NCBI RefSeq assembly: GCF_003610235.1
Contig: NZ_RAPR01000001.1
Span: forward strand, 5,456,001-5,520,000
Direction of reading: 5' to 3'
DNA length: 64,000 nt
Source: Catellatospora citrea
GTDB taxonomy: Bacteria > Actinomycetota > Actinomycetes > Mycobacteriales > Micromonosporaceae
Each line of letters begins with the position of its first letter. The first letter of the stretch is position 1. Shown here one piece after another: positions 31,850 to 40,365 of this stretch. Under the pieces are notes generated by a model. The model worked only from the letters and a program-made list of their open reading frames with translations, was not told where the DNA came from and ran no database searches. The translations under genes were made by a program, and so were the position numbers.

Positions 31850-33702
31850 CCACGATGGAAGGGCTGCTGCTGGCGGCGATCGTCCTCCTCGCGCTGATGG
31901 TGGCGGGGATGCTGGCGGTCGGCGTGCGCCTGGTGCGCCGGCTGGCCGCTCCCACCGCCCCGACCGGTCAGCCGCTGAGCGTGATCGTGGACGACCCGGA
32001 GGCGGTGGCCGAGCGCGAGCGCCAGCGCCAGACCCTGGTCGAGCTGCAGAACTCCGTCTCCGACGCGCAGACCGCCCTGGAGACCGAGCGCCGGTCCGTG
32101 GCCGCCGCCCGCGCCGAGGCCACCGCCGTACGCGCCGAGAACGCCGCCGCGAAGGCCGAGGTGGCCACGTCGCGCGCCGAGGCGCAGCGGGTGCTGGACG
32201 CGGCCCACGCCGAGGCCGACACCGTGCTGCAGCGGGCGCACCGCCAGGCCGAGGAGGACGCCGAGCAGGTCCGGTCGACCGCGCGGCGCACCGGCGAGCG
32301 CGAGATCGCGATGCTCACCTCCACCGCCAAGGACCAGGCCGCCGAGGCCGAGCGCCGGCTGCAGCGCCTGGACGAGCGGGAGCGGCTGCACGCGGCCGAG
32401 GCCGAGCGGCTGGCCGAGCGGGAGCGACAGAACGTCGAGGAGGCCGAGCGGCTGGCCGAGCGCGACCGCCGCATCGCCGCCGCCGAGGCCGAACTGGCCA
32501 AGTGGGAGCTGGGCCTGCAGGGCAAGGAGCAGGAGCTGGCTCAGGCGCAGGAGCAGCGGCGCAAGGAGCTGGAGCGGGTCGCCGGGCTGACCGCCGACGC
32601 GGCCAAGAGCGAGCTGGTGGAGACGATCGAGAACCAGGCCAAGCGCGAGGCCGCGCTGCTGGTGCGCGACATCGAGGCCGACGCCCGGTCCACCGGCGAG
32701 TCCCGGGCCCGCCACATCGTGGTCGACGCGATCCAGCGGGTGGCCAGCGAGCAGACCGCCGAGAGCGTGGTCAGCGTGCTGCACCTGCCCAGCGACGAGA
32801 TGAAGGGCCGGATCATCGGCCGGGAGGGTCGCAACATCCGGGCCTTCGAGACCGTCACCGGGGTCAACCTGATCATCGACGACACCCCCGAGGCGGTGCT
32901 GCTGTCCTGCTTCGACCCGGTGCGCCGGGAGGTCGGCCGGCTCACCCTGGAGAAGCTGGTCCTCGACGGGCGGATCCATCCGCACCGCATCGAGGAGGTG
33001 TACGACGTCGCCCGGTTCGAGGTCGAGCGAATGTGCCAGCGCGCTGCGGAGGACGCGCTGGTCGAGGTCGGCATCACCGACATCCACCCGGAGCTGGTCA
33101 CCCTGCTGGGGCGGCTGCGCTACCGCACGTCGTACGGGCAGAACGTGCTCAAGCACCTGGTCGAGACCGCGCACATCGCCGGGATCATGGCCTCGGAGCT
33201 GAAGCTGGACCCGGAGCTGATCAAGCGGTCGGCGTTCCTGCACGACATCGGCAAGGCGCTCACCCACGAGGTGGAGGGCTCGCACGCGCTGATCGGCGCG
33301 GACGTGGCCCGGCGCTTCGGGGAGAGCGACGAGGTGGTGCACGCGATCGAGGCGCACCACAACGAGGTGCCGCCGCAGACCATCGAGGCCGTGCTGACCC
33401 AGGCGTCGGACGCCTGCTCGGGCGGGCGGCCGGGGGCCCGGCGGGAGTCGCTGGAGGCGTACGTCAAGCGGCTGGAGCGCATCGAGGAGATCGCCGGGGC
33501 CAAGAGCGGCGTCGACAAGGTGTTCGCGATGCAGGCCGGCCGGGAGATCCGGGTCATGGTCCGCCCCGAGGAGGTCGACGAGATCGGCGCCGCCGTCCTG
33601 GCCCGCGACGTGGCCAAGCAGATCGAGGAGGAACTGACCTACCCCGGCCAGATCCGCATCACCGTCGTCCGCGAGTCCCGCACCACCGAGATCGCCCGCT
33701 GA
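31846..33702 (+). CDS. rny: Ribonuclease Y
   Basis: 618 residues. RNase Y is a membrane-anchored endoribonuclease that initiates mRNA decay. Residues 3-28 are a membrane helix (MEGLLLAAIVLLALMVAGMLAVGVRLV); 40-310 form a long Glu/Arg/Ala-rich coiled coil; a KH domain follows with the GxxG loop in IIGREGRNIRAFE (about 323-335), then the HD domain (HDIGKA near 465, with HAIEAHHNEVPP). The C-terminal PGQIRITVVRESR matches the family end. ATG 31846 overlaps the leader ORF stop; ATG 31855 is an alternative. RNase Y between recX and glutamate transport genes is the usual actinobacterial place. With RNase J it gives the cell two decay enzymes. Confidence 0.95.
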   Translation: MTTMEGLLLAAIVLLALMVAGMLAVGVRLVRRLAAPTAPTGQPLSVIVDDPEAVAERERQRQTLVELQNSVSDAQTALETERRSVAAARAEATAVRAENAAAKAEVATSRAEAQRVLDAAHAEADTVLQRAHRQAEEDAEQVRSTARRTGEREIAMLTSTAKDQAAEAERRLQRLDERERLHAAEAERLAERERQNVEEAERLAERDRRIAAAEAELAKWELGLQGKEQELAQAQEQRRKELERVAGLTADAAKSELVETIENQAKREAALLVRDIEADARSTGESRARHIVVDAIQRVASEQTAESVVSVLHLPSDEMKGRIIGREGRNIRAFETVTGVNLIIDDTPEAVLLSCFDPVRREVGRLTLEKLVLDGRIHPHRIEEVYDVARFEVERMCQRAAEDALVEVGITDIHPELVTLLGRLRYRTSYGQNVLKHLVETAHIAGIMASELKLDPELIKRSAFLHDIGKALTHEVEGSHALIGADVARRFGESDEVVHAIEAHHNEVPPQTIEAVLTQASDACSGGRPGARRESLEAYVKRLERIEEIAGAKSGVDKVFAMQAGREIRVMVRPEEVDEIGAAVLARDVAKQIEEELTYPGQIRITVVRESRTTEIAR

Positions 33703-33731
33703 CGCCACCCCGGCCGGTCCTGGCGGAAACG

Positions 33732-33796
33732 AAGATCGCTGTCTCGTGTCACAACCTGAGGTCTGACCTGAGGTTCCGACACGAGACAGCGATCTT
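33732..33796. repeat. Palindromic repeat family C, copy 1
   Basis: AAGATCGCTGTCTCGTGTC (33732-33750) pairs perfectly with GACACGAGACAGCGATCTT (33778-33796); inside is a second pairing of AACCT with AGGTT. It lies between the convergent rny and gluD genes, where it can end transcription from both sides. Confidence 0.85.
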
Positions 33797-33825
33797 GTCG
33801 TTGGTGGGGGAGGGTGGGGAGACGG

Positions 33826-34740
33826 TCAGGCGCCGCCGGCGCCGCCGCCTCCGCCGCCCAGGCCGGTGGCGGCCGTCGCGGCCGCGGCCGCCTTGGTGGC
33901 GGGGTTGGTGACGCCGAGGCGGTTGGCGCGGCGCTCCAGCAGGTGCGCGACCAGCGTCAGCAGGCCGTTGATCACGATGTAGATCAGCGCGAGGACCATG
34001 AAGGTCGGCACCGCGTTGGTGAACACGGCGTAGCCCTTGCTGCCCTCGAGCATCAGCTCGGGGTAGGAGACGATGTAGCCCAGCGCGGTGTCCTTGAGCA
34101 CGACGACGAGCTGACTGACGATCACCGGCAGCATGCTGCGGGCCGCCTGCGGGATCAGGATCATGCGCATGACCTGGCCCTTGGTCAGGCCGAGGCTGTA
34201 CGCCGCCTCCGACTGCCCCCTGGGCACGGCCCGGATGCCGGCCCGGAACGCCTCGGCCAGCACGGACCCGTTGTAGAGGGTCAGGCCGATGACGACCGAC
34301 CAGAACGGCGGGATCAGCGTGCCGAAGACCCAGAACCCGCCGAACGACAGGAAGAAGATCATCAGCAGGACGGGCACGGCGCGGAAGAACTCCACCACCA
34401 CGCCCGCGGGCACCCGGATCCAGCGGTGCTCCGACAGCCGCGCGACGCTGAACACCAGGCCGAAGGCCAGCGCCAGCAGCATCGCGGTGGCCGCGGCCTC
34501 CAGCGTGGCGAGCAGGCCGGGCAGGGCGTAGTCGGTCCAGAAGTTGGCGGTCTGGCCGTTGACGGTGACCGTCTCGAAGAACGGCTGCCACTTCTCCCAG
34601 GTCCACTGCTGGGTGCTGTCGAACGCGCGGTAGATCCCGTACAGCCCGGCCACCACCAGCAGGCCGAACACGACGCTGAGCACGCGGTTGCGCATCCGGG
34701 CGCGCGGGCCGGGGTGGTCGTAGAGCACGCTCGCGCTCAT
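33826..34740 (-). CDS. gluD: Glutamate-type ABC transporter permease GluD
   Basis: 304 residues. One of two permeases of a polar amino acid importer (HisMQ/GluCD family). A first helix at 20-38, a periplasmic segment with several Trp (STQQWTWEKWQPFFETVTV), then five membrane helices with the EAA motif (EAFRAGIRAVPRGQSEAAYSLGLTKGQVMRMILIPQA, about 165-200). The C-terminus ends in an Ala/Gly-rich tail. ATG 34738-34740 is preferred because AGGAGG lies four bases upstream; a GTG one codon earlier sits too close. It ends the gluABCD operon and converges with rny. Confidence 0.93.
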   Translation of the reverse strand: MSASVLYDHPGPRARMRNRVLSVVFGLLVVAGLYGIYRAFDSTQQWTWEKWQPFFETVTVNGQTANFWTDYALPGLLATLEAAATAMLLALAFGLVFSVARLSEHRWIRVPAGVVVEFFRAVPVLLMIFFLSFGGFWVFGTLIPPFWSVVIGLTLYNGSVLAEAFRAGIRAVPRGQSEAAYSLGLTKGQVMRMILIPQAARSMLPVIVSQLVVVLKDTALGYIVSYPELMLEGSKGYAVFTNAVPTFMVLALIYIVINGLLTLVAHLLERRANRLGVTNPATKAAAAATAATGLGGGGGGAGGA

Positions 34741-34780
34741 CACGCCTCCTGGGAAACGTCGTGGCGGGACGGGGTGCGGC

Positions 34781-35455
34781 TCATCGGCGCACCACCAGGC
34801 GGTTGGCCAGGGCGCTGAAGGCGTAGCCGACCGGCACCAGCAGGGCCACGAAGGTCAGCGCGAACACCGCGAAGATCGCGATGGTCTGGTCGCCGTTGCT
34901 CTCGATGAGCGCCTTCATCGCGCTGGACGCCTCGGCGACGCCGATGACCCCGGCGATGGTGGCGTTCTTGGTGAGCGCGATCAGGATGCTGCCCAGCGGC
35001 GCGACGACCGAGCGCATGGCCTGCGGCAGGATGATCAGGCGCAGGTTCTGGCTGAACGACAGGCCCAGCGCGCGGGCGGCCTCGGCCTGCCCGACCGGCA
35101 CGGTGTTGATGCCGGAGCGGATCGCCTCGCAGACGAACGCGGCCGTGTACGCCGACAGGCCGGTCACCGCCAGCCAGTAGTTGTTGACGTGGATGTCCTC
35201 GGAGAACTCCACGCCGACCGCGCTGTAGAGGCCGAAGAAGCAGAACAGGATGACCAGCGTCAGCGGGGTGTTGCGGAACAGGTGCACCCAGCCCGCGCCG
35301 AGCGCGCGCAGCACCGGCACCGGCGACACCCGGCAGGCCGCCAGCAGCATGCCGAGCGCGAGCGCCAGCAGCGCGGACGCGCCGGTCAGCTTCAGGATCG
35401 TCAAGAAGCCGTCGAGGTACGCCTGCCGGTTCGCCGGATCGAGGAAGACGTCCAT
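34781..35455 (-). CDS. gluC: Glutamate-type ABC transporter permease GluC
   Basis: 224 residues, five membrane helices. EAA loop EAIRSGINTVPVGQAEAARALGLSFSQNLRLIILPQAM is present (about 110-147); FRNTPLTLVILFCFFGL matches the permease family. Together with GluD it forms the channel for the GluA ATPase. ATG 35453-35455 (minus strand) has CTCC-like complement (GGAG) upstream. 40 bases separate its stop from gluD. A strong hairpin (35488-35519) sits before it, downstream of gluB. Confidence 0.93.
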   Translation of the reverse strand: MDVFLDPANRQAYLDGFLTILKLTGASALLALALGMLLAACRVSPVPVLRALGAGWVHLFRNTPLTLVILFCFFGLYSAVGVEFSEDIHVNNYWLAVTGLSAYTAAFVCEAIRSGINTVPVGQAEAARALGLSFSQNLRLIILPQAMRSVVAPLGSILIALTKNATIAGVIGVAEASSAMKALIESNGDQTIAIFAVFALTFVALLVPVGYAFSALANRLVVRR

Positions 35456-35487
35456 CCCGCTCCTCCAGAAAGATCGGACTCATGAAA

Positions 35488-35519
35488 CGGGTGGGACGGG
35501 CGTGTGCCCGTCCCACCCG
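35488..35519 (-). terminator. Intercistronic hairpin between gluB and gluC
   Basis: CGGGTGGGACGGGC (35488-35501), loop GTGT, GCCCGTCCCACCCG (35506-35519): a perfect 14-bp stem between the binding-protein gene and the permease genes. Such hairpins protect or attenuate, giving more binding protein than permease. Confidence 0.7.
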
Positions 35520-35525
35520 GGGAAA

Positions 35526-36386
35526 TCACGCGGGGCAGTTGGTCAGCTTCGAGACGTCCAGGGTCGGCGCCGGGGTGCCGCTCTTGCCGAGCGTGGCGTC
35601 CCAGGCCGCCTTGTACGAGCCGTCGGTGACCGACGCCTTCAGGATCTCGTTGATCTTGGTGCAGCCGGCCTTGTCCTCGAGCTTCAGGCCGATGCCGTAG
35701 GGCTCGCTGGAGAACGGCTTGCCGACGAGCTTGAACTTGCCCGCGTACTGCGACTGCGCCGCGTAGCCCGCGAGGATGATGTCGTCGGTGGTCACCGCGT
35801 CGACGGTGCCGGTGTTCAGCGCCTCGATGCACTTGGAGTAGGCGTCGAACTCCTGCAGCTGCGCCTTCGGGTACTTCTCCTTGATCCGCTTGGCCGGGGT
35901 CGAGCCGGTGACGGAGCAGACCTTCTTGCCGTCCAGGCCCTCGGGGCCGGTGATCGTGGAGGCGGTCGGGACCAGCAGGTCCTGGCCGGCGGTGAAGTAC
36001 GGACCGGCGAAGTTGACCTTCTTCTTGCGGTCGTCGTTGATGGTGTACGTCGCCACGACGATGTCCACCTGGCCCGTCTGGATGAAGGGCTCACGGTTGG
36101 CCGACACGGTGGTCACGTAGGTGTTCTTGGCGGCGTCGCCACCCAGGCCCTTCGCGATGATCTTCGCGATCTCGATGTCGAAGCCCTCGTACGCGCTGCC
36201 GGCCTGCAGGCCGAGGCCCGGCTGGTCGGCCTTGACGCCGAACTTGAGCTGGCCGGCCTTCGCCTTCGCGACCAGCGGGCTCTCGCCGGACGGGGTGCTC
36301 GGCGTGTCGCTGTCGCTGCCGCAGGCGGCGGCCCCGAACGCGAGCACGGCGACGGCCGCGATGGCGGCAAGACGCTTGATGCGCAT
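35526..36386 (-). CDS. gluB: Glutamate-type ABC transporter binding lipoprotein GluB
   Basis: 286 residues. A lipoprotein signal peptide ends in the lipobox FGAAACGS (Cys22), so the protein is membrane-anchored outside the cell. The periplasmic-binding-protein type 2 domain follows: GVKADQPGLGLQ ... YEGFDIEIAKIIAKGLGG (about 50-85), FAGPYFTAGQDLLVPTAS, and GKKVCSVTGSTPAKRI. Cysteines Cys157, Cys187 and others probably form disulfides. The actinobacterial GluB family binds glutamate, aspartate or glutamine. ATG 36384-36386 (minus strand) has AGGGAGG upstream. Confidence 0.93.
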   Translation of the reverse strand: MRIKRLAAIAAVAVLAFGAAACGSDSDTPSTPSGESPLVAKAKAGQLKFGVKADQPGLGLQAGSAYEGFDIEIAKIIAKGLGGDAAKNTYVTTVSANREPFIQTGQVDIVVATYTINDDRKKKVNFAGPYFTAGQDLLVPTASTITGPEGLDGKKVCSVTGSTPAKRIKEKYPKAQLQEFDAYSKCIEALNTGTVDAVTTDDIILAGYAAQSQYAGKFKLVGKPFSSEPYGIGLKLEDKAGCTKINEILKASVTDGSYKAAWDATLGKSGTPAPTLDVSKLTNCPA

Positions 36387-36441
36387 TGGTGTCCCTCCCT
36401 ATGAGCCCGCGCGCCGCGTGAGCGACGTCAGGCGTTCCATG

Positions 36442-36463
36442 CCGCCGCCTGGTGAGGCGGCGG
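36442..36463 (-). terminator. Intercistronic hairpin between gluA and gluB
   Basis: CCGCCGCCT (36442-36450), loop GGTG, AGGCGGCGG (36455-36463), perfect 9-bp stem just after the gluA stop (minus strand). It may stabilise the gluA transcript end or tune gluB. Confidence 0.5.
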
Positions 36464-36469
36464 AGTCTG

Positions 36470-37213
36470 TCAGTGCTGCAGGACCTTGGACAGGAAGTCG
36501 CGCGCCCGCTCGCTCTTCGGGTTGCCGAAGAACTCGGCGGGCGGCGCCTGCTCGACCAGTTGCCCGTCGGCCATGAAGGCGACCCGGTCGGCCGCGGCGC
36601 GGGCGAAGCCCATCTCGTGGGTCACCACGATCATGGTCATGCCCTCCTTGGCCAGCGAGGTCATGACCTCCAGCACCTCGCCGACCATCTCCGGGTCCAG
36701 CGCGCTGGTGGGCTCGTCGAACAGCATCGCCTTGGGCTGCATGGCCAGCGCGCGGGCGATCGCGGCCCGCTGCTGCTGACCGCCGGACAGCTGCACCGGC
36801 AGCTTGTCGGCCTGGCTGGCGATGCCCACCCGGTCGAGCAGCGCCAGCGCGCGCTCACGGGCCGCGGACTTGCTCTCGCCGCGCACCTTGACCGGCCCGA
36901 GCATCACGTTGTCGAGGATGCTCATGTGGGCGAAGAGGTTGAACGACTGGAAGACCATGCCGACCTCGCTGCGCAGCTTCGCCAGGGCGCGGCCCTCGGC
37001 CGGCAGCTCCTTGCCGTCGAAGCGGATGGAGCCCGAGTTGATCGTCTCCAGCCGGTTGACGGCACGGCACAGCGTCGACTTGCCCGAGCCGGACGGGCCG
37101 ATCACCACGACCACCTCACCGCGGTCCACCGTGAGGCTCACATCGCGGAGCACGTGCAGGTCTCCGAACCACTTGTTCACCGCGTCCAGCACAATGAGCG
37201 GTTCGTGGGACAT
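36470..37213 (-). CDS. gluA: Glutamate-type ABC transporter ATPase GluA
   Basis: 247 residues, the ATP-binding subunit. Walker [10 protein letters not shown] (39-47), Q-loop [11 protein letters not shown], signature [15 protein letters not shown] (about 143-157), Walker [14 protein letters not shown]-loop and the H-switch in [10 protein letters not shown]. First gene of the operon gluA-gluB-gluC-gluD on the minus strand. I chose ATG 37211-37213 because AAAGGACGG lies 6-12 bases upstream and the conserved domain starts immediately; the frame is open for 28 codons more. It is divergent from miaB across a 146-base region. Confidence 0.95.
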   Translation of the reverse strand: MSHEPLIVLDAVNKWFGDLHVLRDVSLTVDRGEVVVVIGPSGSGKSTLCRAVNRLETINSGSIRFDGKELPAEGRALAKLRSEVGMVFQSFNLFAHMSILDNVMLGPVKVRGESKSAARERALALLDRVGIASQADKLPVQLSGGQQQRAAIARALAMQPKAMLFDEPTSALDPEMVGEVLEVMTSLAKEGMTMIVVTHEMGFARAAADRVAFMADGQLVEQAPPAEFFGNPKSERARDFLSKVLQH

Positions 37214-37359
37214 GCCACCGTCCTTTCGGCGTGCGTACATCGTCGTCCCACCGACCTTAGGGCCGCCGGAGTGACGGCAACGGCGCTGGATGGTCACAGC
37301 CGGGTAACTTCCCCGGATTCCGTACCCGTGCCCGCGACCGGATACCCTGGTCGATTGAG

Positions 37360-38889
37360 ATGACCAGTCAGCCTGAAACCCAGAGCGCGCCCGCCCGCAC
37401 CTACGAGGTGCGCACGTACGGGTGCCAGATGAACGTGCACGACTCCGAGCGCATCTCGGGTCTGCTCGACGGTGCCGGATACGTGCGGCTCGACCCGGCC
37501 GCGGAGCCCGGCCGCACGCCGGACGTCGTCGTGTTCAACACCTGCGCGGTGCGCGAGAACGCCGACAACCGCCTCTACGGCAACCTCGGCCACCTGCGCC
37601 CGGTCAAGGACAAGCACCCGGGCATGCAGATCGCCGTCGGCGGCTGCCTCGCGCAGAAGGACCAGGGCGAGATCGTCAAGAAGGCGCCCTGGGTCGACGT
37701 GGTGTTCGGCACCCACAACATCGGCTCGCTGCCGGTGCTGCTGGAGCGGGCCCGCCACAACGAGCAGGCGCAGGTCGAGCTGCTGGAGTCGCTGGAGGTC
37801 TTCCCGTCGACGCTGCCGACCCGGCGCGAGTCGACGTACTCCGGCTGGGTGTCGATCTCGGTCGGCTGCAACAACACCTGCACCTTCTGCATCGTGCCCA
37901 GCCTGCGCGGCAAGGAGAAGGACCGCCGCCCCGGCGACGTGCTCGCCGAGGTCGAGGCGCTGGTCGCCGAGGGTGTGCTGGAGGTGACCCTGCTCGGCCA
38001 GAACGTGAACACGTACGGCGTGGAGTTCGGCGACCGGCTCGCGTTCGGCAAGCTGCTGCGGGCCACCGGGCAGCTGCGGGACAGGGGGCTGGAGCGGGTG
38101 CGGTTCACCAGCCCGCACCCGGCGGCGTTCACCGACGACGTGATCGAGGCGATGGCCGAGACGGACAACGTCTGCCACTCGCTGCACATGCCGCTGCAGT
38201 CGGGGTCCGACGCGGTGCTGAAGGCGATGAAGCGCTCGTACCGGTCCGACCGGTACCTGTCGATCATCGAGAAGGTGCGCGCGGCCATGCCGGACGCGGC
38301 GATCACCACCGACATCATCGTGGGCTTCCCGGGCGAGACCGAGGAGGACTTCCAGGAGACGCTGCGGGTGGTGCGCGAGTCGCGGTTCTCCAGCGCGTTC
38401 ACCTTCCAGTACTCGATCCGGCCCGGCACGCCCGCGGCGACGATGGAGAACCAGGTGCCCAAGGCGGTGGTGCAGGAGCGCTACGAGCGGCTCGTGGCCA
38501 CCCTGGAGGAGATCACCTGGGCGGAGAACAAGAAGCTGGTCGGGCGCGAGGTCGAGGTGCTGGTCGCGGTCGGCGAGGGCCGCAAGGACCAGGCCACCGG
38601 GCGTATGTCGGGCCGCGCCCGCGATGGCCGGCTGGTGCACTTCGCGGTGTCTCCGGAGCAGGTTCCGCTGGTGCGGCCGGGCGACATCGTGCACGCGGTG
38701 GTCGACTACGCCGCCCCGCACCACCTGAACTGTGACGGGGCGCTGGTCTCGCACCGCCGCACCCGGGCGGGCGACGCCTACGAGGCGGGCCGCGTGGCCC
38801 GCACCGCCGGCGTCATGCTCGGCCTGCCCACCATCGGCAAGCCCCCCACCCAGCCCGCCCCCACCGCCTCCGCCTGCGCCACTTCCTGA
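37360..38889 (+). CDS. miaB: tRNA-2-methylthio-N6-dimethylallyladenosine synthase MiaB
   Basis: 509 residues. MiaB adds the methylthio group to isopentenyladenosine 37 of tRNAs, using two 4Fe-4S clusters. N-terminal cysteines: [16 protein letters not shown] and GGCLAQKD; radical-SAM CxxxCxxC in [13 protein letters not shown] (about residues 167-179); TRAM domain near 430-470. The ending ([19 protein letters not shown]) is low-complexity. ATG 37360 is chosen; a TACCCT -10-like element at 37343-37348 would give a leader of only a few bases. Its pathway partner MiaA is at 50088. Downstream come repeats C2 and B3. Confidence 0.95.
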   Translation: MTSQPETQSAPARTYEVRTYGCQMNVHDSERISGLLDGAGYVRLDPAAEPGRTPDVVVFNTCAVRENADNRLYGNLGHLRPVKDKHPGMQIAVGGCLAQKDQGEIVKKAPWVDVVFGTHNIGSLPVLLERARHNEQAQVELLESLEVFPSTLPTRRESTYSGWVSISVGCNNTCTFCIVPSLRGKEKDRRPGDVLAEVEALVAEGVLEVTLLGQNVNTYGVEFGDRLAFGKLLRATGQLRDRGLERVRFTSPHPAAFTDDVIEAMAETDNVCHSLHMPLQSGSDAVLKAMKRSYRSDRYLSIIEKVRAAMPDAAITTDIIVGFPGETEEDFQETLRVVRESRFSSAFTFQYSIRPGTPAATMENQVPKAVVQERYERLVATLEEITWAENKKLVGREVEVLVAVGEGRKDQATGRMSGRARDGRLVHFAVSPEQVPLVRPGDIVHAVVDYAAPHHLNCDGALVSHRRTRAGDAYEAGRVARTAGVMLGLPTIGKPPTQPAPTASACATS

Positions 38890-38955
38890 ACCGCCCCCTG
38901 CTGAACCGCCCCTGCTGAACCGCGTCGCCCGGCTCGCCGCCGTCCGCGCGGCTGT

Positions 38956-39022
38956 GAAGATCGCCGTTTCGTGTCAAGACCTGTGGTTCGGCCGCAGATC
39001 TTGACACGAAACGGCGATCTTC
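38956..39022. repeat. Palindromic repeat family C, copy 2
   Basis: GAAGATCGCCGTTTCGTGTC (38956-38975) continues into AAGA and pairs perfectly (24 bp) with TCTTGACACGAAACGGCGAT (38999-39018) followed by CTTC. It follows miaB and probably ends its transcript. The copy differs from copy 1 at several stem positions while remaining paired. Confidence 0.85.
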
Positions 39023-39055
39023 TTGTGGGGGCGCAGCGCTTTGGGGGTGCGGAAG

Positions 39056-39109
39056 GTTAAGAAGGGCACCTTCTACCTCGTTTTCCGATGGGAAGGTGCC
39101 CTTCCTTCG
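39056..39109. repeat. Palindromic repeat family B, copy 3
   Basis: GTTAAGAAGGGCACCTTCTA and GGGAAGGTGCCCTTCCTTCG flank CCTCGTTTTCCGAT. With repeat C2 it fills most of the 342-base gap 38890-39231 between miaB and the Ebo-like operon. The remainder (39110-39231) is the probable promoter region of that operon, with TAGTCT twice (from 39172 and 39190) but no clear -35. Confidence 0.8.
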
Positions 39110-39231
39110 TTCGAAACGCGGGGGTGAGCTGCGACGATGTTTCGCGAAACGCCCGTAAGTCCGAATCCGGGTAGTCTCGGCGAAATCAAGTAGTCTGTCT
39201 TGGTTTCTCCTCAATCTCCCCGGGAGACCGC

Positions 39232-40365
39232 ATGCGAACAGGTGTTTGGCTGGTCGGCGGGCGGGGGTCGGTCGCCGTCACCAGCATGGTCGGAGCCGTC
39301 GCGCTGCGCGCGGGGCTCGCCGAGCCCACCGGTTGCGTCACGGAACTGCCGCCGTTGCGGCACCCGCAGTTGCCCCAGTTGGCCGACCTGGTGTTCGGCG
39401 GGCACGACGTGATCGCGACCCCGATCCTCAAGAAGGCCGAGGCGCTCGCCGACGCGGGCGTGCTGCCCGGCCGCCTGGTCACGGCCCTGCAGCCGGAACT
39501 GGCCGCGCTGGACGCCGAGGTGCGCCCCGCCCCGCGCGGCGCGACCCAGGCCGAGACGGCCGCGCTGATCACGGCCGACATCGACGAGTTCCGCCGCCGC
39601 CACGAACTCGGCCGGGTGGTGGTCGTCAACGTGTCGTCGACCGAACCGGCCGCCGAGCCGCACGAGGCGCACGCCGCGCTCGACGTGCTGCGCGAGGCCC
39701 TGCGGGGCCCGGTCCCGGTGCTGCCGCCCAGCTCGCTGTACGCGTACGCGGCGTTCACCGCCGGGTGCTCGTTCGTCGACTTCACCCCGTCCACCGGAGC
39801 CCGGCTGCCGGCGCTGTCGCAGCTGGCACACGAGCGCGGCGTGCCGTACGCCGGGCACGACGGCAAGACGGGGGAGACCCTGGTCAAGTCCGTGCTCGCG
39901 CCCATGTTCGCGATGCGGGCGCTCGACGTGCGCAGCTGGTCGGGGGCCAACCTGCTCGGCGGCGGCGACGGGGCCAACCTGTCCCAGCCCGCGCCCAACG
40001 CCGCCAAGGCGGCCAGCAAGCAGCGGGTGCTCGCCGAGACGCTGGGCTACACGCCGCAGGGCGACACCCGCATCGAGTACGTCGAGGACCTGGGCGAGTT
40101 CAAGACCGCCTGGGACCTGATCACCTTCCGCGGGTTCCTCGGCACCGCGATGCGCATGGAGTTCAGCTGGCACGGCTGCGACTCGGCGCTGGCCGCGCCA
40201 CTGGTGCTGGACCTGGTCCGGCTCACCGCCGCCGCGCACCGCGCCGGGCGCAGCGGGCCGCTGCCGGAGCTGGCGTTCTTCTTCAAGGACCCGCTCGGCG
40301 ACGTCGAGCACGGGCTGACCGCCCAGTTCGACGCGCTGGTCCGGATGGTCGAGGGCCTGGCGTGA
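39232..40365 (+). CDS. Inositol-3-phosphate synthase-like protein of the Ebo-like operon
   Basis: 377 residues. Opening MRTGVWLVGGRGSVAVTSMVG is a Rossmann NAD site, and GHDGKTGETLVKSVLAPMFAMRALDVRSWSGANLLGGGDGANL is the inositol-1-phosphate synthase catalytic segment (NAD-dependent cyclisation of glucose-6-phosphate or an analogue). It is shorter than canonical MIPS and the first of six overlapping genes (39232-46456) resembling the bacterial ebo cluster, so a role in a cyclitol-derived metabolite is likely. Its stop overlaps the next start (GTGA at 40362). Whether the true substrate is glucose-6-phosphate cannot be told. The ATG at 39232 lacks a strong ribosome site but has CGGGAG nearby. 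Confidence 0.85.
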   Translation: MRTGVWLVGGRGSVAVTSMVGAVALRAGLAEPTGCVTELPPLRHPQLPQLADLVFGGHDVIATPILKKAEALADAGVLPGRLVTALQPELAALDAEVRPAPRGATQAETAALITADIDEFRRRHELGRVVVVNVSSTEPAAEPHEAHAALDVLREALRGPVPVLPPSSLYAYAAFTAGCSFVDFTPSTGARLPALSQLAHERGVPYAGHDGKTGETLVKSVLAPMFAMRALDVRSWSGANLLGGGDGANLSQPAPNAAKAASKQRVLAETLGYTPQGDTRIEYVEDLGEFKTAWDLITFRGFLGTAMRMEFSWHGCDSALAAPLVLDLVRLTAAAHRAGRSGPLPELAFFFKDPLGDVEHGLTAQFDALVRMVEGLA

